Assembly: GCF_958450345.1 (NCBI RefSeq)
Contig: NC_088780.1
Location: 44,074,033-44,138,032, forward strand
Source of the DNA: Calliphora vicina
Lineage: Eukaryota; Arthropoda; Insecta; Diptera; Calliphoridae
Direction of reading: 5' to 3'
Length of the DNA stretch: 64,000 nt
In this document: positions 35,640 through 47,519 of the stretch, piece by piece
Numbering within the stretch: the stretch's first letter is position 1
How the letters are laid out: every line of letters starts with the position of its first letter
Position numbers and translations under genes: made by a program
Notes under the pieces: generated by a model
What the model was told of the DNA's origin: nothing
Database searches by the model: none
Seen by the model: only the letters and a program-made list of their open reading frames with translations

Positions 35640-36046
35640 GTATTATATACGATCTCTTACGCTTCTGGTTATCGTAATGGATCCACTTTTCATCGAAAGT
35701 AATGATTTTATTTTATAGCATTCAAACAGCATTTCAGACATACAAAATCGCCTTTCAAGGTCCCTCAGCTTTAATTCATATGGTTGCTTTTTTCGTTGCT
35801 TTTGGCTGAATCCTGCTGATTGCAAACGTTTTTAAATTGCTGATTGAGTAGCTCCCAACGATCTTGCAAGCTCTGGTTGAGTTTGACATGAACCGCACAA
35901 ACAATCTCTCTCGTTGAAGCCGATGAATCACATTCACCATAAGCTTCGGTGAGCAATCGGTGTGCTTCTACGGCACTTTTTTTCTAGTTAAAGAAATAAA
36001 TCAAAACTTCTCGCATATGACATTTTGTTGGCACCAAATTCGACAT
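35640..36046 (-). pseudogene. mariner (irritans-type) transposase fragment
   Basis: From ATG 36046 leftwards: 'MSNLVPTKCHMREVLIYFFN', a stop, then 'KKSAVEAHRLLTEAYGECDS', an internal deletion, then in another frame 'ARSLGATQSAI' and 'GFSQKQRKKQPYELKLRDLE', and finally 'ITFDEKWIHYDNQKRKRS' carrying the first catalytic Asp region. These are the N-terminal helix-turn-helix, second helix-turn-helix and first catalytic block of mariner transposases, in order. Stops, frameshifts and a deletion kill it, and the rest of the catalytic domain is missing beyond 35640. Terminal repeats were not found. Confidence 0.85.
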
Positions 36047-36049
36047 TTT

Positions 36050-37190
36050 CTAAGCAAAAAAAACGTTGTTGTTTAGTTCAATAACTAAGTGAAAATACAT
36101 GACATATAAGATATTAAAAATAATAACCGCGTTCAAATAATACGAAATCTATTGTAAATCCCGCATTTTTAAGTCATTCACCCAATAGATGTTAAGAAAC
36201 AGAAGTCTAGAATTTATAGATCTTGTTGTATTTTATATTAAGAATAAACTTATACAAGATGCAAGAAACTATAGCAATTGTTAAACAACTACATTCTTAC
36301 ATTAAATCAACATGTTTGAACACTTCAGCTTTAACTCAATAATACTAGATTTCAATGGAAAAGTCAAACGTTCTTTATTATTTAACTAATTTCAGACACA
36401 TGTTAGGACAACATGCTTACACCAGCACCATCTCATTATTTCACTCATTCTCTAGCTAGAATAGATAGTGAATGTAATTTCCCTAAAACAAATTGAAATA
36501 ATAACAGCAGCAAAAAACGTATAAAAAGAAAATAATACAAAATACTCTAGCACGTACTAAAGATGTCTGCTTCAGCCAAAAATATAAAATAAATATAAAG
36601 ACGGAAAAATAACTCAACAATGTACTACAGTACTCGTACAAACACTTGATGCGAAAGGATGTGAATAAGAGCAACTCCAACACAAACAGCATTAAATGAA
36701 ACAAATTTTTGTTTAATCATTGTAATACGAAGAGTAGCAAAAGCAGCAGGAGTAATAAGCAGCAAGAGGCACGCACTACAAATTAAAACAACTCATAATT
36801 ACAGAAATGCCTCGAAATATTATATCTAAGACTTCGGTGCGTTAAAATGTAGTTTCGTAGTAATTTCTTATACTCACATATTTATTGTATTCATTATTAG
36901 GTGGGAGATAAACATCCATGTTTATCTCCCAACTTTCATTAGATATTAGTGACAATTAAATTATTTTATTAATCAAATTTAGCGAAATATATTTTAAAGT
37001 TTTTCCATATTAAAATTTACCAAAAAAAAATATTTACATATTAGAATATTTTTTTGTTTATACGCATTGTTTAAGTGATATTTCTACAAACTGTATAAGT
37101 ACGTAATCTTCTGTTAATCTTCGATACCTAGGTATTACTCTGGTGCGAATTGCTTAACTACGTGATATACTATCGTGTTTACCCGATAAA
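36050..37190. other. AT-rich sequence containing one perfect-stem palindrome
   Basis: Nothing is recognised except the hairpin at 36902-36931: TGGGAGATAAACAT, two bases, ATGTTTATCTCCCA. The 14-bp stem has no mismatch. It might be a transposon footprint or a chance palindrome. Confidence 0.45.
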
Positions 37191-37256
37191 GGAGTACACT
37201 CAGGTCTCGTATGTGGATTCAAATTTATGCGATTTTTAAATTAACGATTTTTTTTT

Positions 37257-38065
37257 ATACCCTTCACCATGAGTGGCAAGGGTATATATAAGTTTGTCAT
37301 TCCGTTTGTAATTTCCACATTTTTCATTTGCGACCCCATAAAGTATATATATTCTGGATCGTTATAGATAGCGGAATCGATATAGCCATGTCCGTCTGAC
37401 CGTCTGTGTATTGAAATCAACTTTCCGAAGCCCTCAAATAACTTATATACACTATTCATAGATCAATATCTCCGAAATTCTTCCGGCTCGGTCACTATTT
37501 AAAATCGAGAAAATCGGTCCACAAATGGCTGAGATATAAGGAAAAAACTAGGACAACCTCGATTTTTGACCTATTTTTGACCTATATCTGGATTAGTAAG
37601 TCAATAATATAGACAATATGGATATCTAATGATAGATATTTCAAAGACCTTTGCAACGACGTATATAAGACCATAGTAAATTGGACATACAATGGGTCAA
37701 AATCGAAAAAATGTTTTTTTCATCAAACATTTTTTTTTGTCATAAATTCTTTTTCCAAAAAAATTAATTAAAGAAATTTAAAAAAAAAGATTTTGAAAAA
37801 ACTTTTTTTTAAAAAAATTAAATTCATTTTTTTTTTGTCATAAATTCTTTTTCCAAAAAAATTAATTAAAGAAATTTAAAAAAAAAATTTTTAAAAAACT
37901 TTTTTTAAAAAAAATTAAAAAAAAAATTTTAAAAAAATTTTAAAACATTAAAAAAAAAATTTTGATTTTGTTTAAATAAAAATATTTAAAAAAAAAATAT
38001 TTTTAAGTATAATTTGGTGAAGGGTATATAAGATTCGGCACAGCCGAATATAGCTCTCTTACTTG
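37257..38065 (+). repeat. Dispersed repeat, subfamily C, full-length copy (809 bp)
   Basis: Head TATACCCTTCACCATGAGTG then GCAAGGGTATAT. The middle has CATGTCCGTCTGACCGTCTG. A poly-A/T-rich body contains a 99-bp tandem duplication (around 37739 and 37838). Tail: TTGGTGAAGGGTATATAAG, hairpin ATTCGGCACAGCCGAAT (38033-38049), then ATAGCTCTCTTACTTG. The last 14 bp before the hairpin are the reverse complement of the head. Layout equals that of subfamily A though the sequence has diverged. Confidence 0.8.
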
Positions 38066-38258
38066 TTTTTTTTATTTTAACAGATTTTAAAATTGTAGAT
38101 GTTTTTTTTAAATTCTAGTGATGAGAATGATATTTTACAATATGATGACAATATGATTATATCATCAAACGAAGCAGACAATTATTCAGTGATTTCCTTA
38201 AAAATTTTTTAGCTTATTTCTTGGATCATTTTCTGTTTTTTCTGGGATTAATGAATTA

Positions 38259-38492
38259 AGGTCCTAATTATGTAAATCACGTCACCAAAGTGATATTTAT
38301 ATGGAAAGCAAAAACAAAAGTTCAAAAATTTTAAAAATTTGTTTTTTTTATATACAAAATTTTCAAATTATGAAAGGCAAATCAACGCTTGAATTTTGAT
38401 GCGAATTTGTATATAAAACAAAAACAAATTTTTGAAATTTTGTTTTTGCTTTCCATATAAATATCACTTTGTGATTTACAAAATTAGGGCCT
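38259..38492. mobile_element. MITE with about 75-bp terminal inverted repeats, 234 bp
   Basis: AGGTCCTAATTATGTAAATC at the left is matched by AGGCCCTAATTTTGTAAATC reading in from the right. The match continues through GTGATATTTATATGGAAAGC and AAAAACAAA. Arms are about 75 bp with a short middle, so the whole element folds back. Target duplication is not clear. Confidence 0.75.
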
Positions 38493-38529
38493 AATATTAT
38501 ATTTTTGTTGATTTTTTTATGCGATTTTG

Positions 38530-38800
38530 CTTTGGTTTTTTAATTAAAATTTGTTTTTTATTGAAGCTAGAGTATCGTTATATGCGAATTCAAAATATGC
38601 GATTTTTTTGAACGCATCTATAGCATAAAATGTGTTCTGAGTGTAAAGTGACTTCAGATTTATTTCAAATAAATCATCTAAACAAAGCAAAGCCTCCCCA
38701 CACTCAATTATCATGGTAATTGCTATATTAGATGTCGAATATACATACGCTACTGATCTGATGCCATCTTGACACATTAGGCTGCCTGTTAGCAGCCTAA
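38530..38800 (-). pseudogene. Possible pogo/Tigger-like scrap
   Basis: The minus frame contains 'ECGEALLCLDDLFEINLKSL', loosely like the C-terminal region of CENP-B/Tigger transposases, followed by text with TATGCGA words (TCGCATATTTTGAATTCGCA). Similar ATGCGATTTTT text occurs at 37227, left of the subfamily C insertion, as if both flanks were one older element. Weak. Confidence 0.25.
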
Positions 38801-38995
38801 TGGCACTGATAACTTACTGTTTTGCACTTCACTTGTCTCGTAATAGTATGGATTCTCACTCCCCGAACCCTATCGTTCTTCTTCGGAACATCATCGAGTG
38901 CTTCCCTCGATGATTATTCTCACAATAACGTATGTAGAAAGAATCGCAACAAAACAGAAAACTCTATATTTTTTTCGTTAAACCTGGACCAAATA

Positions 38996-39227
38996 CAGTG
39001 GTGGCCAGGAATTTAAGACAAAATTTGTTTGCTAAATTCCATATTATTCTCAATTATTTTTTCAAATATTTCCACAAATATGTATGCATGAGGACTGTTT
39101 TAACACACAAGTGTGTTTTATTCACCTGTGTCAATTCATACATATTCACCACGAACACATAACATTTTTCTACAACTTGATCAAAAAATTTTTTTTTTAA
39201 ATAAACATATTTTGGTGGCCACCACTG
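38996..39227. mobile_element. Tc1-type MITE, 232 bp
   Basis: Left CAGTGGTGGCCAGGAATTT, right CAGTGGTGGCCACCAAAATA (reverse-complemented), each flanked by TA (38994-38995 and 39228-39229). CAGT ends and a TA duplication are Tc1/mariner hallmarks. No coding capacity. Confidence 0.75.
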
Positions 39228-39234
39228 TATGTTT

Positions 39235-40320
39235 AGGAATTGGTCCAATTTTTTAAATGTTTCCTTTGATATATACTGACTTATTTTTTTTAGCTCATTT
39301 AACCCATTTTTCGCCGACCGGTGATTATAATTACCATCACTTTTACTATTCATAACTGACAAATAAAAAGTTTTTTGTTTATAAATTATTTAGGATCTTA
39401 TTTCATTATTATATACTCATTTTAGTTTCTTTAGCAACATAACTATTTATATTGGGGCTCTTAGAAATTAGCAAATAAAGGTTATCATGGAAATCAAGTA
39501 ACGAATACGAATGAGTATGTATTGGAGTTAGTAGCTAAATCTAGGTGTTCCAATTGTGCTAAAAGCCTTGACAATTTTTGAATTTCAGTGAATGAAAAAA
39601 ATTCTGCATATCAGTACTAATAATAGGTTAGACTAAAATTACCGCTTTGCCAAAATAAGTCGTGGATAAAACAAACAATTTATGCAATTAGGAGTTTTTA
39701 GTGAGCATTTTTCAATTGGCGAATAAATGTTGCCATATTTTGGAAGGCATTCGAGCAAAATGTATATTAGAAATAAGCCCATTGGTTTCGACTTAAAATT
39801 AGTGAGTTCTGGTTTCATGGATATATGCTGCATGCCTTATGCTGGTTCTCAGGAAAAGTATAGCATAGAAATTGGACTTAAAGCTCGCGTGATCCTGAGT
39901 TTTCTGGAAATTGTGAAGCTTCCAAAATGATATTTTCCGTATTTTGACAATGTAATATCAAACTACAGTATAAGTGTTAGAGGCAAATAATTGTGCTGTC
40001 CTCTTTTCTTAATGCTGTACACTCAGTTGTTGGAAATGCCTGGAAGTTGCATAGTCTTTTGTGCAGAAAAAAAACAGAGGGACCAAGAAAAAACAAACAA
40101 GCAAACAAATGTGATGCAATACGGCATGAAGATAAAAAGACGACGATGCAATCAACGCCAATTTGTATGGTGATTATAATTACCACTCATTTTCTTAAAA
40201 ACTGTAAAAACTGTAAAAAAAATACATTGACTAGCATGTATTTTGTTATTGCCACGTTTTTGACAACAGACTTAGGTTTTTGACAATTACGTGTCGTCTC
40301 TATGTTACCCTATGATTTGA
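39235..40320. other. Mostly unassigned; repeat terminus at 40235-40310
   Basis: The terminus TTTTTGACAACAGACTTAGG matches 18836 inverted. Short frames on both strands at 39639-40283 have no recognisable motif. Confidence 0.4.
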
Positions 40321-40324
40321 ACTA

Positions 40325-40421
40325 TGTTTATTGTTTTGTCATAAAATAATACTTTTTTTGTTTAAAACACAACAACAACTATTATAATATATTAGCACAT
40401 TATGACAATATGACTAATAGC
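40325..40421. repeat. Host repeat interrupted by the hAT element (left part)
   Basis: TTGTTTTGTCATAAAATAAT (inverted relative to its counterpart) and ATAATATATTAGCACATTAT...GACAATATGACTAATAGC have a counterpart at 55625-55760, where the sequence runs on without interruption: GACAATATGACCTAATAGCA. Confidence 0.6.
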
Positions 40422-40979
40422 TAGGGTTACCAGTCGGGCTGCACTTGACTGGATTGTCCAGCTTTTTTGATGCCTGTCCAGTTTCAAGCTAAAATTGAAT
40501 TTGTCCAGCTAAACAGAAATTTTCGACAATAATATCCATAAATGAAAATTTACTTACTTTAGTTAGTACACAGTAATAACTTATGCAAAAAAGTGTATAT
40601 ATTTTTTGAAAATAAACAAAAATAAATGACAAAAAATTTATGGGATTTCTGATTATAATGTCAATGAAGAAGAATGTAAACGTGAAGGATTATCAGATGC
40701 AAAACATAATGCAGGCATTTTGAGAATGACTCTTGTATATTTTTATAGTTGCACGATATAATGACCGTACTTATGAATAGCCTTAAATATAGAATACATA
40801 ACACATTTTTTGGCACAAAAGGTAACAAAATTAAAAAAAAAAAAATCGCCTAATGAACATAAAACTTTTAATACGGAATTAGAAGACTTTTTAAAAATGC
40901 GGTTAGCTATTTAGAAAATAGTTACGATTTTGGTGATGACTCCTTTTTTTAAAAAATAGCATTTTTAAATTTATAAAAT

Positions 40980-41370
40980 GTCCTATTTTCTTGGGAAGAT
41001 TTACAAAATCTAAAAATATCTGAAGAAATGGATAACGATGAACTATGTATCAATTACTGCTGAATTCGTGAAGCTTATAAACAAATACCAAGAGATTTGT
41101 CATATTATATAGTTCAATTTTGTATACCAAAGGTAAAAGGAATGAATTCGAGAATTTTAGAAAAGTTCTATGTTTATGTGAAAGAGTTTTTCCTATTTTA
41201 AACAATCTCTAAACTAAAGAAAAAAAAAAAAACGATTCTCATGGACCTGATTAGAGCTAAAATATTAATACAATACAAATTTAGAGGAATCTTGTATAGA
41301 TTTTGAAAATTATTTACAGATCTCTAAAGGTTTGGAAATGACCAGATCCGTAAGCTCAAAAACGAAATAA
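40980..41370 (+). pseudogene. hAT transposase C-terminal remnant, copy 1
   Basis: Scattered frames give 'EEMDNDELCINYC', then 'CLCERVFPILNNL', then 'LIRAKILIQYKFRGILYRF', and in another frame 'NLEESCIDFENYLQISKGLE' with a stop at about 41369. The order (acidic patch, ERVFS-like motif, a run ending in SC.DF) matches the C-terminal dimerisation region of hAT transposases. Several stops and shifts: inactive. The N-terminal BED finger and catalytic core are not visible. Confidence 0.6.
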
Positions 41371-41460
41371 AGTGGCAGTGATTTTAGTATTTAATTTTAA
41401 TTTATTACTTTTAATTCTTTCTTTATTTACATACATACATATGTATGTAAATATGTATAT

Positions 41461-41760
41461 TAGGGTGGGTCGATTTAGCAACCGATATTGTGCCATCGAT
41501 TTTTCGATAGCTTTTGGCATGAAGAAAAAAAATTTCCACCACAACATATCAAAAAAATAATTTTCGAAGCGCCCAAATTTCAGAAAAAGTAAAATAAATT
41601 ACTTTTTCTCAACTTTTATTTTTTAAGGTATTTAAATCGACTAATTTAATTTTCATTTAAATGTTACCTTAAATATTAAAAAAAATTAAATCAGCCGATT
41701 TTTTCTATTACTAAAAAACCTTAAACTTGAAAAGCAACCAAGTGTGGATTGTAACCCTAG
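41461..41760. repeat. Possible nested element beginning TAGGGTGGGTCGATTTAG
   Basis: TTAGGGTGGGTCGATTTAGC resembles the start of the element at 58203 (TAGGGTGACCC), and GTGTGGATTGTAACCCTAGG lies 280 bp on, but the ends pair only over TAGGGT. It is repeated at 42576-42876 in the second duplicate. A paired open frame on each strand (41356-41560 and 42471-42675) reflects the duplication, not a gene. Confidence 0.35.
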
Positions 41761-42098
41761 GTGAGGACATGCAAATGCCGTTTTCAAAAAGAATGTAAAC
41801 GTGAAGGATTATCAGATGCAAAACATAATGCAGGCATTTTGAGAATGACTCTTGTATATTTTTATAGTTGCACGATATAATGACCGTACTTATGAATAGC
41901 CTTAAATATAGAATACATAACACATTTTTTGGCACAAAAGGTAACAAAATTAAAAAAAAAAATTCGCCTAATGAACATAAAACTTTTAATACGGAATTAG
42001 AAGACTTTTTAAAAATGCGGTTAGCTATTTAGAAAATCGTTACGACTTTGGTGATGACTCCTTTTTTTAAAAAATAGCATTTTTAAATTTATAAAATG

Positions 42099-42486
42099 TC
42101 CTATTTTCTTGGGAAGATTTACAAAATCTTGAAATATCTGAAGAAATGGATAACGATGAACTATGTATCAATTACTGCTGAATTCGTGAAGCTTATAAAC
42201 AAATACCAAGAGATTTGTCATATTATATAGTTCAATTTTGTATACCAAAGGTAAAAGGAATGAATTCGAGAATTTTAGAAAAGTTCTATGTTTATGTGAA
42301 AGAGTTTTTCCTATTTTAAACAATCTCTAAACTAAAGAAAAAAAAAACGATTCTCATGGACCTGATTAGAGCTAAAATATTAATACAATACAAATTTAGA
42401 GGAATCTTGTATAGATTTTGAAAATTATTTACAGATCTCTAAAGGTTTGGAAATGACCAAATCCGTAAGCTCAAAAACGAAATAAA
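42099..42486 (+). pseudogene. hAT transposase C-terminal remnant, copy 2
   Basis: A duplicate of 40980-41370, 1119 bp downstream, with the same stops and shifts, so the duplication happened after the gene was already broken. A few substitutions and homopolymer differences separate the copies. Confidence 0.6.
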
Positions 42487-43449
42487 GTGGCAGTGATTTT
42501 AGTATTTAATTTTAATTTATTACTTTTAATTCTTTCTTTATTTACATACATACATATGTATGTAAATATGTATATTAGGGTGGGTCGATTTAGCAACCGA
42601 TATTGTGCCATCGATTTTTCGATAGCTTTTGGCATGAAGAAAAAAAATTTCCACCACAACATATCAAAAAAATAATTTTCAAAGCGCCCAAATTTCAGAA
42701 AAAGTAAAATAAATTACTTTTTCTCAACTTTTATTTTTTTAAGGTATTTAAATCGACTAATTTAATTTTCATTTAAATGTTACCTTAAATATTAAAAAAA
42801 ATTAAATCAGCCGATTTTTTCTATTACTAAAAAACCTTAAACTTGAAAAGCAACCAAGTGTGGATTGTAACCCTAGGTGAGGACATGCAAATGCCGTTTT
42901 CAAACACCCTCAAAATGTTCATTTATTTTGAAACTACTCACACATTTTCAAACCGATTTCAAAATTTTAACCAGTTACAGAAAGCAAAGAATTACCTTTC
43001 ATAAAATATAATAAAATTTATAACTTACAAATGTATAAAAAAATGCACGTAATTTTAAAGCGTAATAAGTTTTCATTAAAAACACGTTAAAAAATTAAAA
43101 TCGGACAAAAACTGACTGATTTACTGGTCGTTAAGTTGACGAACATCATTAAAAACGCTTTTTTAGAATAAATTCTGAATTTGAGGGTGTATCTTAAATT
43201 TGTTTACAAAATTTTTATGTACTCAACAAGACCAATCAATACCCACGCTAGGTCGTTTTCCAAGCTTTTTACTGTAGCACCGTGTACAATGGATTTAAAT
43301 ATATTTAAAAAAATATTTACACAAAACCAAAATTAGCATTTTCTTGGTTATATTTTTAATGTCCATTTTTTTTAGATTTGTCCAGCTTTTTAAAACTCAA
43401 TATCCAGCTTTTTGCGAATCTGAATCTGGCATCCATACTAATAGCAGAC

Positions 43450-44790
43450 CATGTGAATATCCCATATGTTTTTTTGCATTAGCTGTTTATGTGGACCAAA
43501 TGGTCCATTCGTTTTTTCTAACCTACCAGCAGGGTTAAACCAAATATTATATAAAACCTTTATAAAATAGTACATTGTATTAATTTAATGTAAGCAAAAA
43601 CTAGATCAAATCCTTGGACTTGTGGTAGGATTCTATTCACAGGTTTTTTAAATATCAATGTTCGGACTTTTTGGAGATAATTATATGTATTCGAATCCAG
43701 ATACAAAAAGGTTAACAACGTCCGAAAATTAGCAAATGAAGCAATCTGTAATTAAATATTAGGCCAAGACATATTTTCAAAATTTCCTTAAAATCTAGCA
43801 ATTTCAAATCGGTCTTCACGCTCACCCATTATGGGTACAACCGTTAAATAAAAAAATTAAAATTTGGGATTTATATATGCATGGAATTTTATGCTTTTTT
43901 GGTATAAAAATAACTCTTACATGGATCAATGAGTTAGCACCTAGACTATCAAACACAAAAAAATAATTTGTCGGTTCGAGTACCATACAAGGCAGGATTT
44001 TTTCTGTTTTTTAGCTACACATTCTTGTTGTGAATGTAACTACCTATAACTGAGCTGAATGTAAGTACTCTAAATATTATCAGATTTTGCTTAAAAAGTT
44101 AGCATGTTATTTTTTCTTGGGACCACCGAAAATTGATCATTGTATCTCCCTATCTTATGGCACAAAGACCAATCAATCTGTACACGGTGCAGTTACAATC
44201 AGTCCTATAAACCGGTACAGATTCCGGATACAGACTCCTAGGTAAACGAGTATCAAACGAGTTTCTTCTAATGATTTGAGGTCATCAATTTCAGTGTCTA
44301 TATGATCAGAGATTTTTCTGCCTTTTCGCACTGACTAAAATCAAAATTTTCGGCAAAATATTTATAGAGCAATTTTTATGCGAAACCATAGAATTGAATT
44401 CAGAAGTTAAATTAAGATTTCTGAACTAAATTCATATAAAATAACCTGCGAATAATATTGTCTAGCTAAGTACGAATTTTGAAAAGCAGTGCAATGTTAC
44501 CTACACAAATATTACACAAGAGAAGTTTATGAAACCGACATTATTTTTACCTCAGCCCAATACTAAAGTACATAAAACAATGTATGTATCTTGAAAGGCG
44601 ACAAAAGAACAAAACTATAAGAAACTCAAATACACAGAAAAAAAATTAAACAGTCACTCAAGTATATTTATAAATAATGAAAATGAACAAGAAGAATAAT
44701 AGCAAAACAAAAACAAGACGTAAGTACTTTGTATCAACACAAACTAACAACAACAACAGCTTTTGGAAATGTCTAATACCAAAATGCACA
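43450..44790. other. Unassigned, with one tRNA-like promoter piece
   Basis: At 43934-43983, TTAGCACCTAGA (A-box-like) and TCGGTTCGAGTAC (good B-box) sit 37 bp apart, followed by GATTTTTTCTGTTTTTTAG, a T-rich stop signal. It looks like a SINE or tRNA relic. The rest is unrecognised. Confidence 0.4.
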
Positions 44791-44795
44791 AAAAA

Positions 44796-45156
44796 CAAGT
44801 AAGAAAGTATAGTTGGTCAAGCCCGACCATATGATACCTACACTGACTAAATCAGAAAAAAACCATTTGCTCTTATAATTTCAATATGTAATTTATTTTC
44901 CAGAGTGAGCCTCATATGGGAGCTATGGTCAATTATGAATCGATTTTTAGGTGTGCTTTATTTGTACATAAAACTTATTTGTAATAAACCTTTGCAAAAA
45001 AACAATTTTTTTTTAGTATTTACGGTTTTATAGCATGAGAAAGAATTTTTAGTAAAGTGTGCCATTTATATGTCCATAGCTTTATTAACTAATATTTTAG
45101 GCGTTACAAAAATCAGCAAAAACGCATAATACCCTCCTATGGTGGTGTAGGGTATA
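44796..45156 (-). repeat. Dispersed repeat, subfamily A, internally deleted copy with both ends
   Basis: The plus strand starts CAAGTAAGAAAGTATAGTTG then GTCAAGCCCGACC (tail hairpin inverted), and ends CCTCCTATGGTGGTGTAGGG then TATA (head inverted repeat). The middle is about 300 bp against 650 in the full copy. Confidence 0.75.
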
Positions 45157-45164
45157 AAAATAAA

Positions 45165-46290
45165 CAATAATAATAAAGAAAAAAGCAAAGTTTAATAGTT
45201 TTGTATAACAATTTTATCATTTTGTGCAACAAAGAATGTAGCAAGTAACCAGCATGAATCAGCCAACTAAAACCAAGAAAACAATAGTCAAACTAAATCG
45301 TTTGAATGGTTAAGGGGGAAAAAAGTATGATAGAGAAAGAACAGTCTACAACAGCACTCCAAAACATTAGTAAACGTGTGACTTGAATATATTATTTATT
45401 TGTGTATTTTATTCACTCGTACAGAGTGTACAAGTGTGTGGTAGATATAAAAGTTAATTATTTTGTTTCATATTTTTTATTATTATTTATTATAAATCAT
45501 GCTTGGAAACTTATGTAGAAGAGCAGAAATGAAAACCATATTGAATAAGGACTTCATCTTCAAAATAACTAAGGCTGAACCGAACTTTTTTATTTAAACG
45601 GATTTATTTTAAACTGATAACTGTAGCTACGCAAAGTCCTAGAAAGTTGAAATTTGACATAATCCTATGATACTAATCAAGCAGCTAAAGGTTTGCCTAA
45701 CATAGACACTACATACGTACATAACATATATTTTTCATAATTTTCTTCTACAAAACAAATTACTGTTGAAACATCTGCTAATGATGAAGTATTTCTTCTT
45801 ACTAATTTCTCAAAAAATGTCTGCACCACCTTTTGTACATTATGAAAATGAAACAGTAAATAATGTAAAATATTTTTTAATTTAATTTTAATATTCGCCA
45901 AAGTAAACATACCATTTTAGGCCATTTAGTTGTGATAAATAACTTTTTTAATATTATTTAAAAGGCAAAACAAACAAGCAAGCAAACAATAAACCTTATT
46001 AATAAATGGTATATTTCCCCTTAGGACAAAATAGAATCATGAAACGAGCAGCCAAATATATAAATATTTGGCAACAACATCTGTTGCAATTTTTGCATGT
46101 TAAATATTTTTTTTTTTTTGAAAAAGGAGAAAACGATTCCTCCATCAACATAAATGATGTTGATGATGATGTATTGACATCATTTTAAAATAAAATAATT
46201 ACTTTTGTTGTATTTCATTTTGAGCAACATTTTTTATACTAAATACGGTATAATCTGCGCCTAATATTAATAACTTCAGTTTTTAATATG
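45165..46290. other. AT-rich sequence, nothing recognised
   Basis: No coding or repeat signature. The 60-77 residue frames at 45677-46188 look random. Confidence 0.4.
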
Positions 46291-46294
46291 TATG

Positions 46295-47330
46295 TTAGAG
46301 TGTCCCATGGCATTAAATTTTTTGAAATGTTTACACGATACCCCCTGAAAACTTCCGTAATGACCTAAAATACCACCAAAAAAATGTTTAGCTTGTTCTA
46401 AGAAGGGCAACCCGTGCCGACTTTCGATTTAGTTTTGTGGTGCACTTATAAGGGGAAAAAATGCAAATTAACACTTAAGAGCACTTGGGGTCCAAATGAC
46501 CCTGAACTTTTAAAATCACGAAAAACACAGTAATTTGCACCCCAAGTACTCTTAAGGGTTAATTTCCATTTTTGTGCTGTTATTGTAAATACTAGACTTC
46601 ATTTTATATTTTGTTTAAGTTTCATCAAAATCGGCCAAAAAAAATATAACATTTCGCTATCTTTCCATTAGAAATCCCAAATATTGAAAAATTTGACCTT
46701 TGACCTTTACGATTTAAGGGTTAACGTTTTCCGATTTTAGGAAAACTTTCAGACTATATTTTTCACATTTTTATTCCCTATTATGTTGTAAATAAATCCC
46801 CATGTGATGATCAAAAAATTCTGAAATTTGTTTAACAAAATTTTTAAAAATTTGAAATCGGAGTTTTGAAGCTGCCGATAAAAAAAATATTTTTTTGGTT
46901 ATACCTAAGAATAGGTTAATTGTATCCTATGAAGATAAAATCTCATATACAAGTAAATATGGATATATTTTAATATTTCTCAAAATATGTTAATTTGGTT
47001 CCTACATTTCTTGTTCTAGAGGCCTGAGACACGTTAATGGCCTGGCGGTTTTTTAATAACTTTAAGATTTTTTAACCAATTTTTATCTTTTATATCTCAT
47101 TAGAACGACAATTGGGTACACATTTCAATTCTTTTAAATTAAATTGCAAAAGTAATTACTTAATAGCAACATTTTGTAAATGCACTTCAAAACTAAATCA
47201 AAAGTCGGCACGGGTTGCCCTTCTTAGAACAAACTAAAATTTTTTTTGGTGGTATTTAAAGTCATTACGAAAGTTTTCAGGGGGTACCGTTTCAACATTT
47301 CAAAAAATTTAATTCGAAGGGACACTCTAA
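46295..47330. mobile_element. Foldback element with about 150-bp terminal inverted repeats, 1036 bp
   Basis: Left end TTAGAGTGTCCCATGGCATT, right end reverse-complemented TTAGAGTGTCCCTTCGAATT. The arms then stay alignable through ACCCCCTGAAAACTT, TACCACCAAAAAAA and GAAGGGCAACCCGTGCCGAC, ending near 46450 and 47175. TGTATG flanks both sides (46289-46294 and 47331-47336). Inside lies a second inverted pair: TTAACACTTAAGAGCACTTG at 46469 and its mirror at 46540-46563. No coding capacity. The superfamily is not obvious. Confidence 0.8.
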
Positions 47331-47519
47331 TGTATGAATGTATGTTTGACAACAAATGCTTAGCATTAAGTTAAAAAATCAATGAAGTAATGAACAGTAG
47401 GAATGAAAAATTTCGATAAGATAAATGAATTTTCGATTTTTTATACTTCTGAATTCATTAGTATTTGGTATAAATATTTCCAATGGTCATATTTGTTACA
47501 GATACATACATATATTTTA

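Larger units (their letters stand above)
40422..43437 (+). mobile_element. hAT element with 8-bp target duplication and internal 1.12-kb tandem duplication
   Basis: Ends: TAGGGTTACCAGTCGG at the left and, reverse-complemented, TATGGATGCCAGATTC at the right, the hAT-type TA.GG.T.CCAG terminus. CTAATAGC flanks both sides exactly (40414-40421 and 43438-43445). Subterminal words TGTCCAGCTTTTT (left) and AGCTGGACA (right, inverted) repeat several times, as transposase sites do. Positions 40670-41788 and 41789-42904 are near-identical direct copies (period 1119). Without the duplication the element would be about 1.9 kb. It inserted in plus orientation into an older repeat, whose empty counterpart is at 55.7 kb. 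Confidence 0.85.

Noticed and set aside
41356..42675. Identical 62-63 residue frames on both strands, at two places
   Set aside because: They are copies made by the 1119-bp tandem duplication inside a dead hAT element; they overlap each other and hold no motif.
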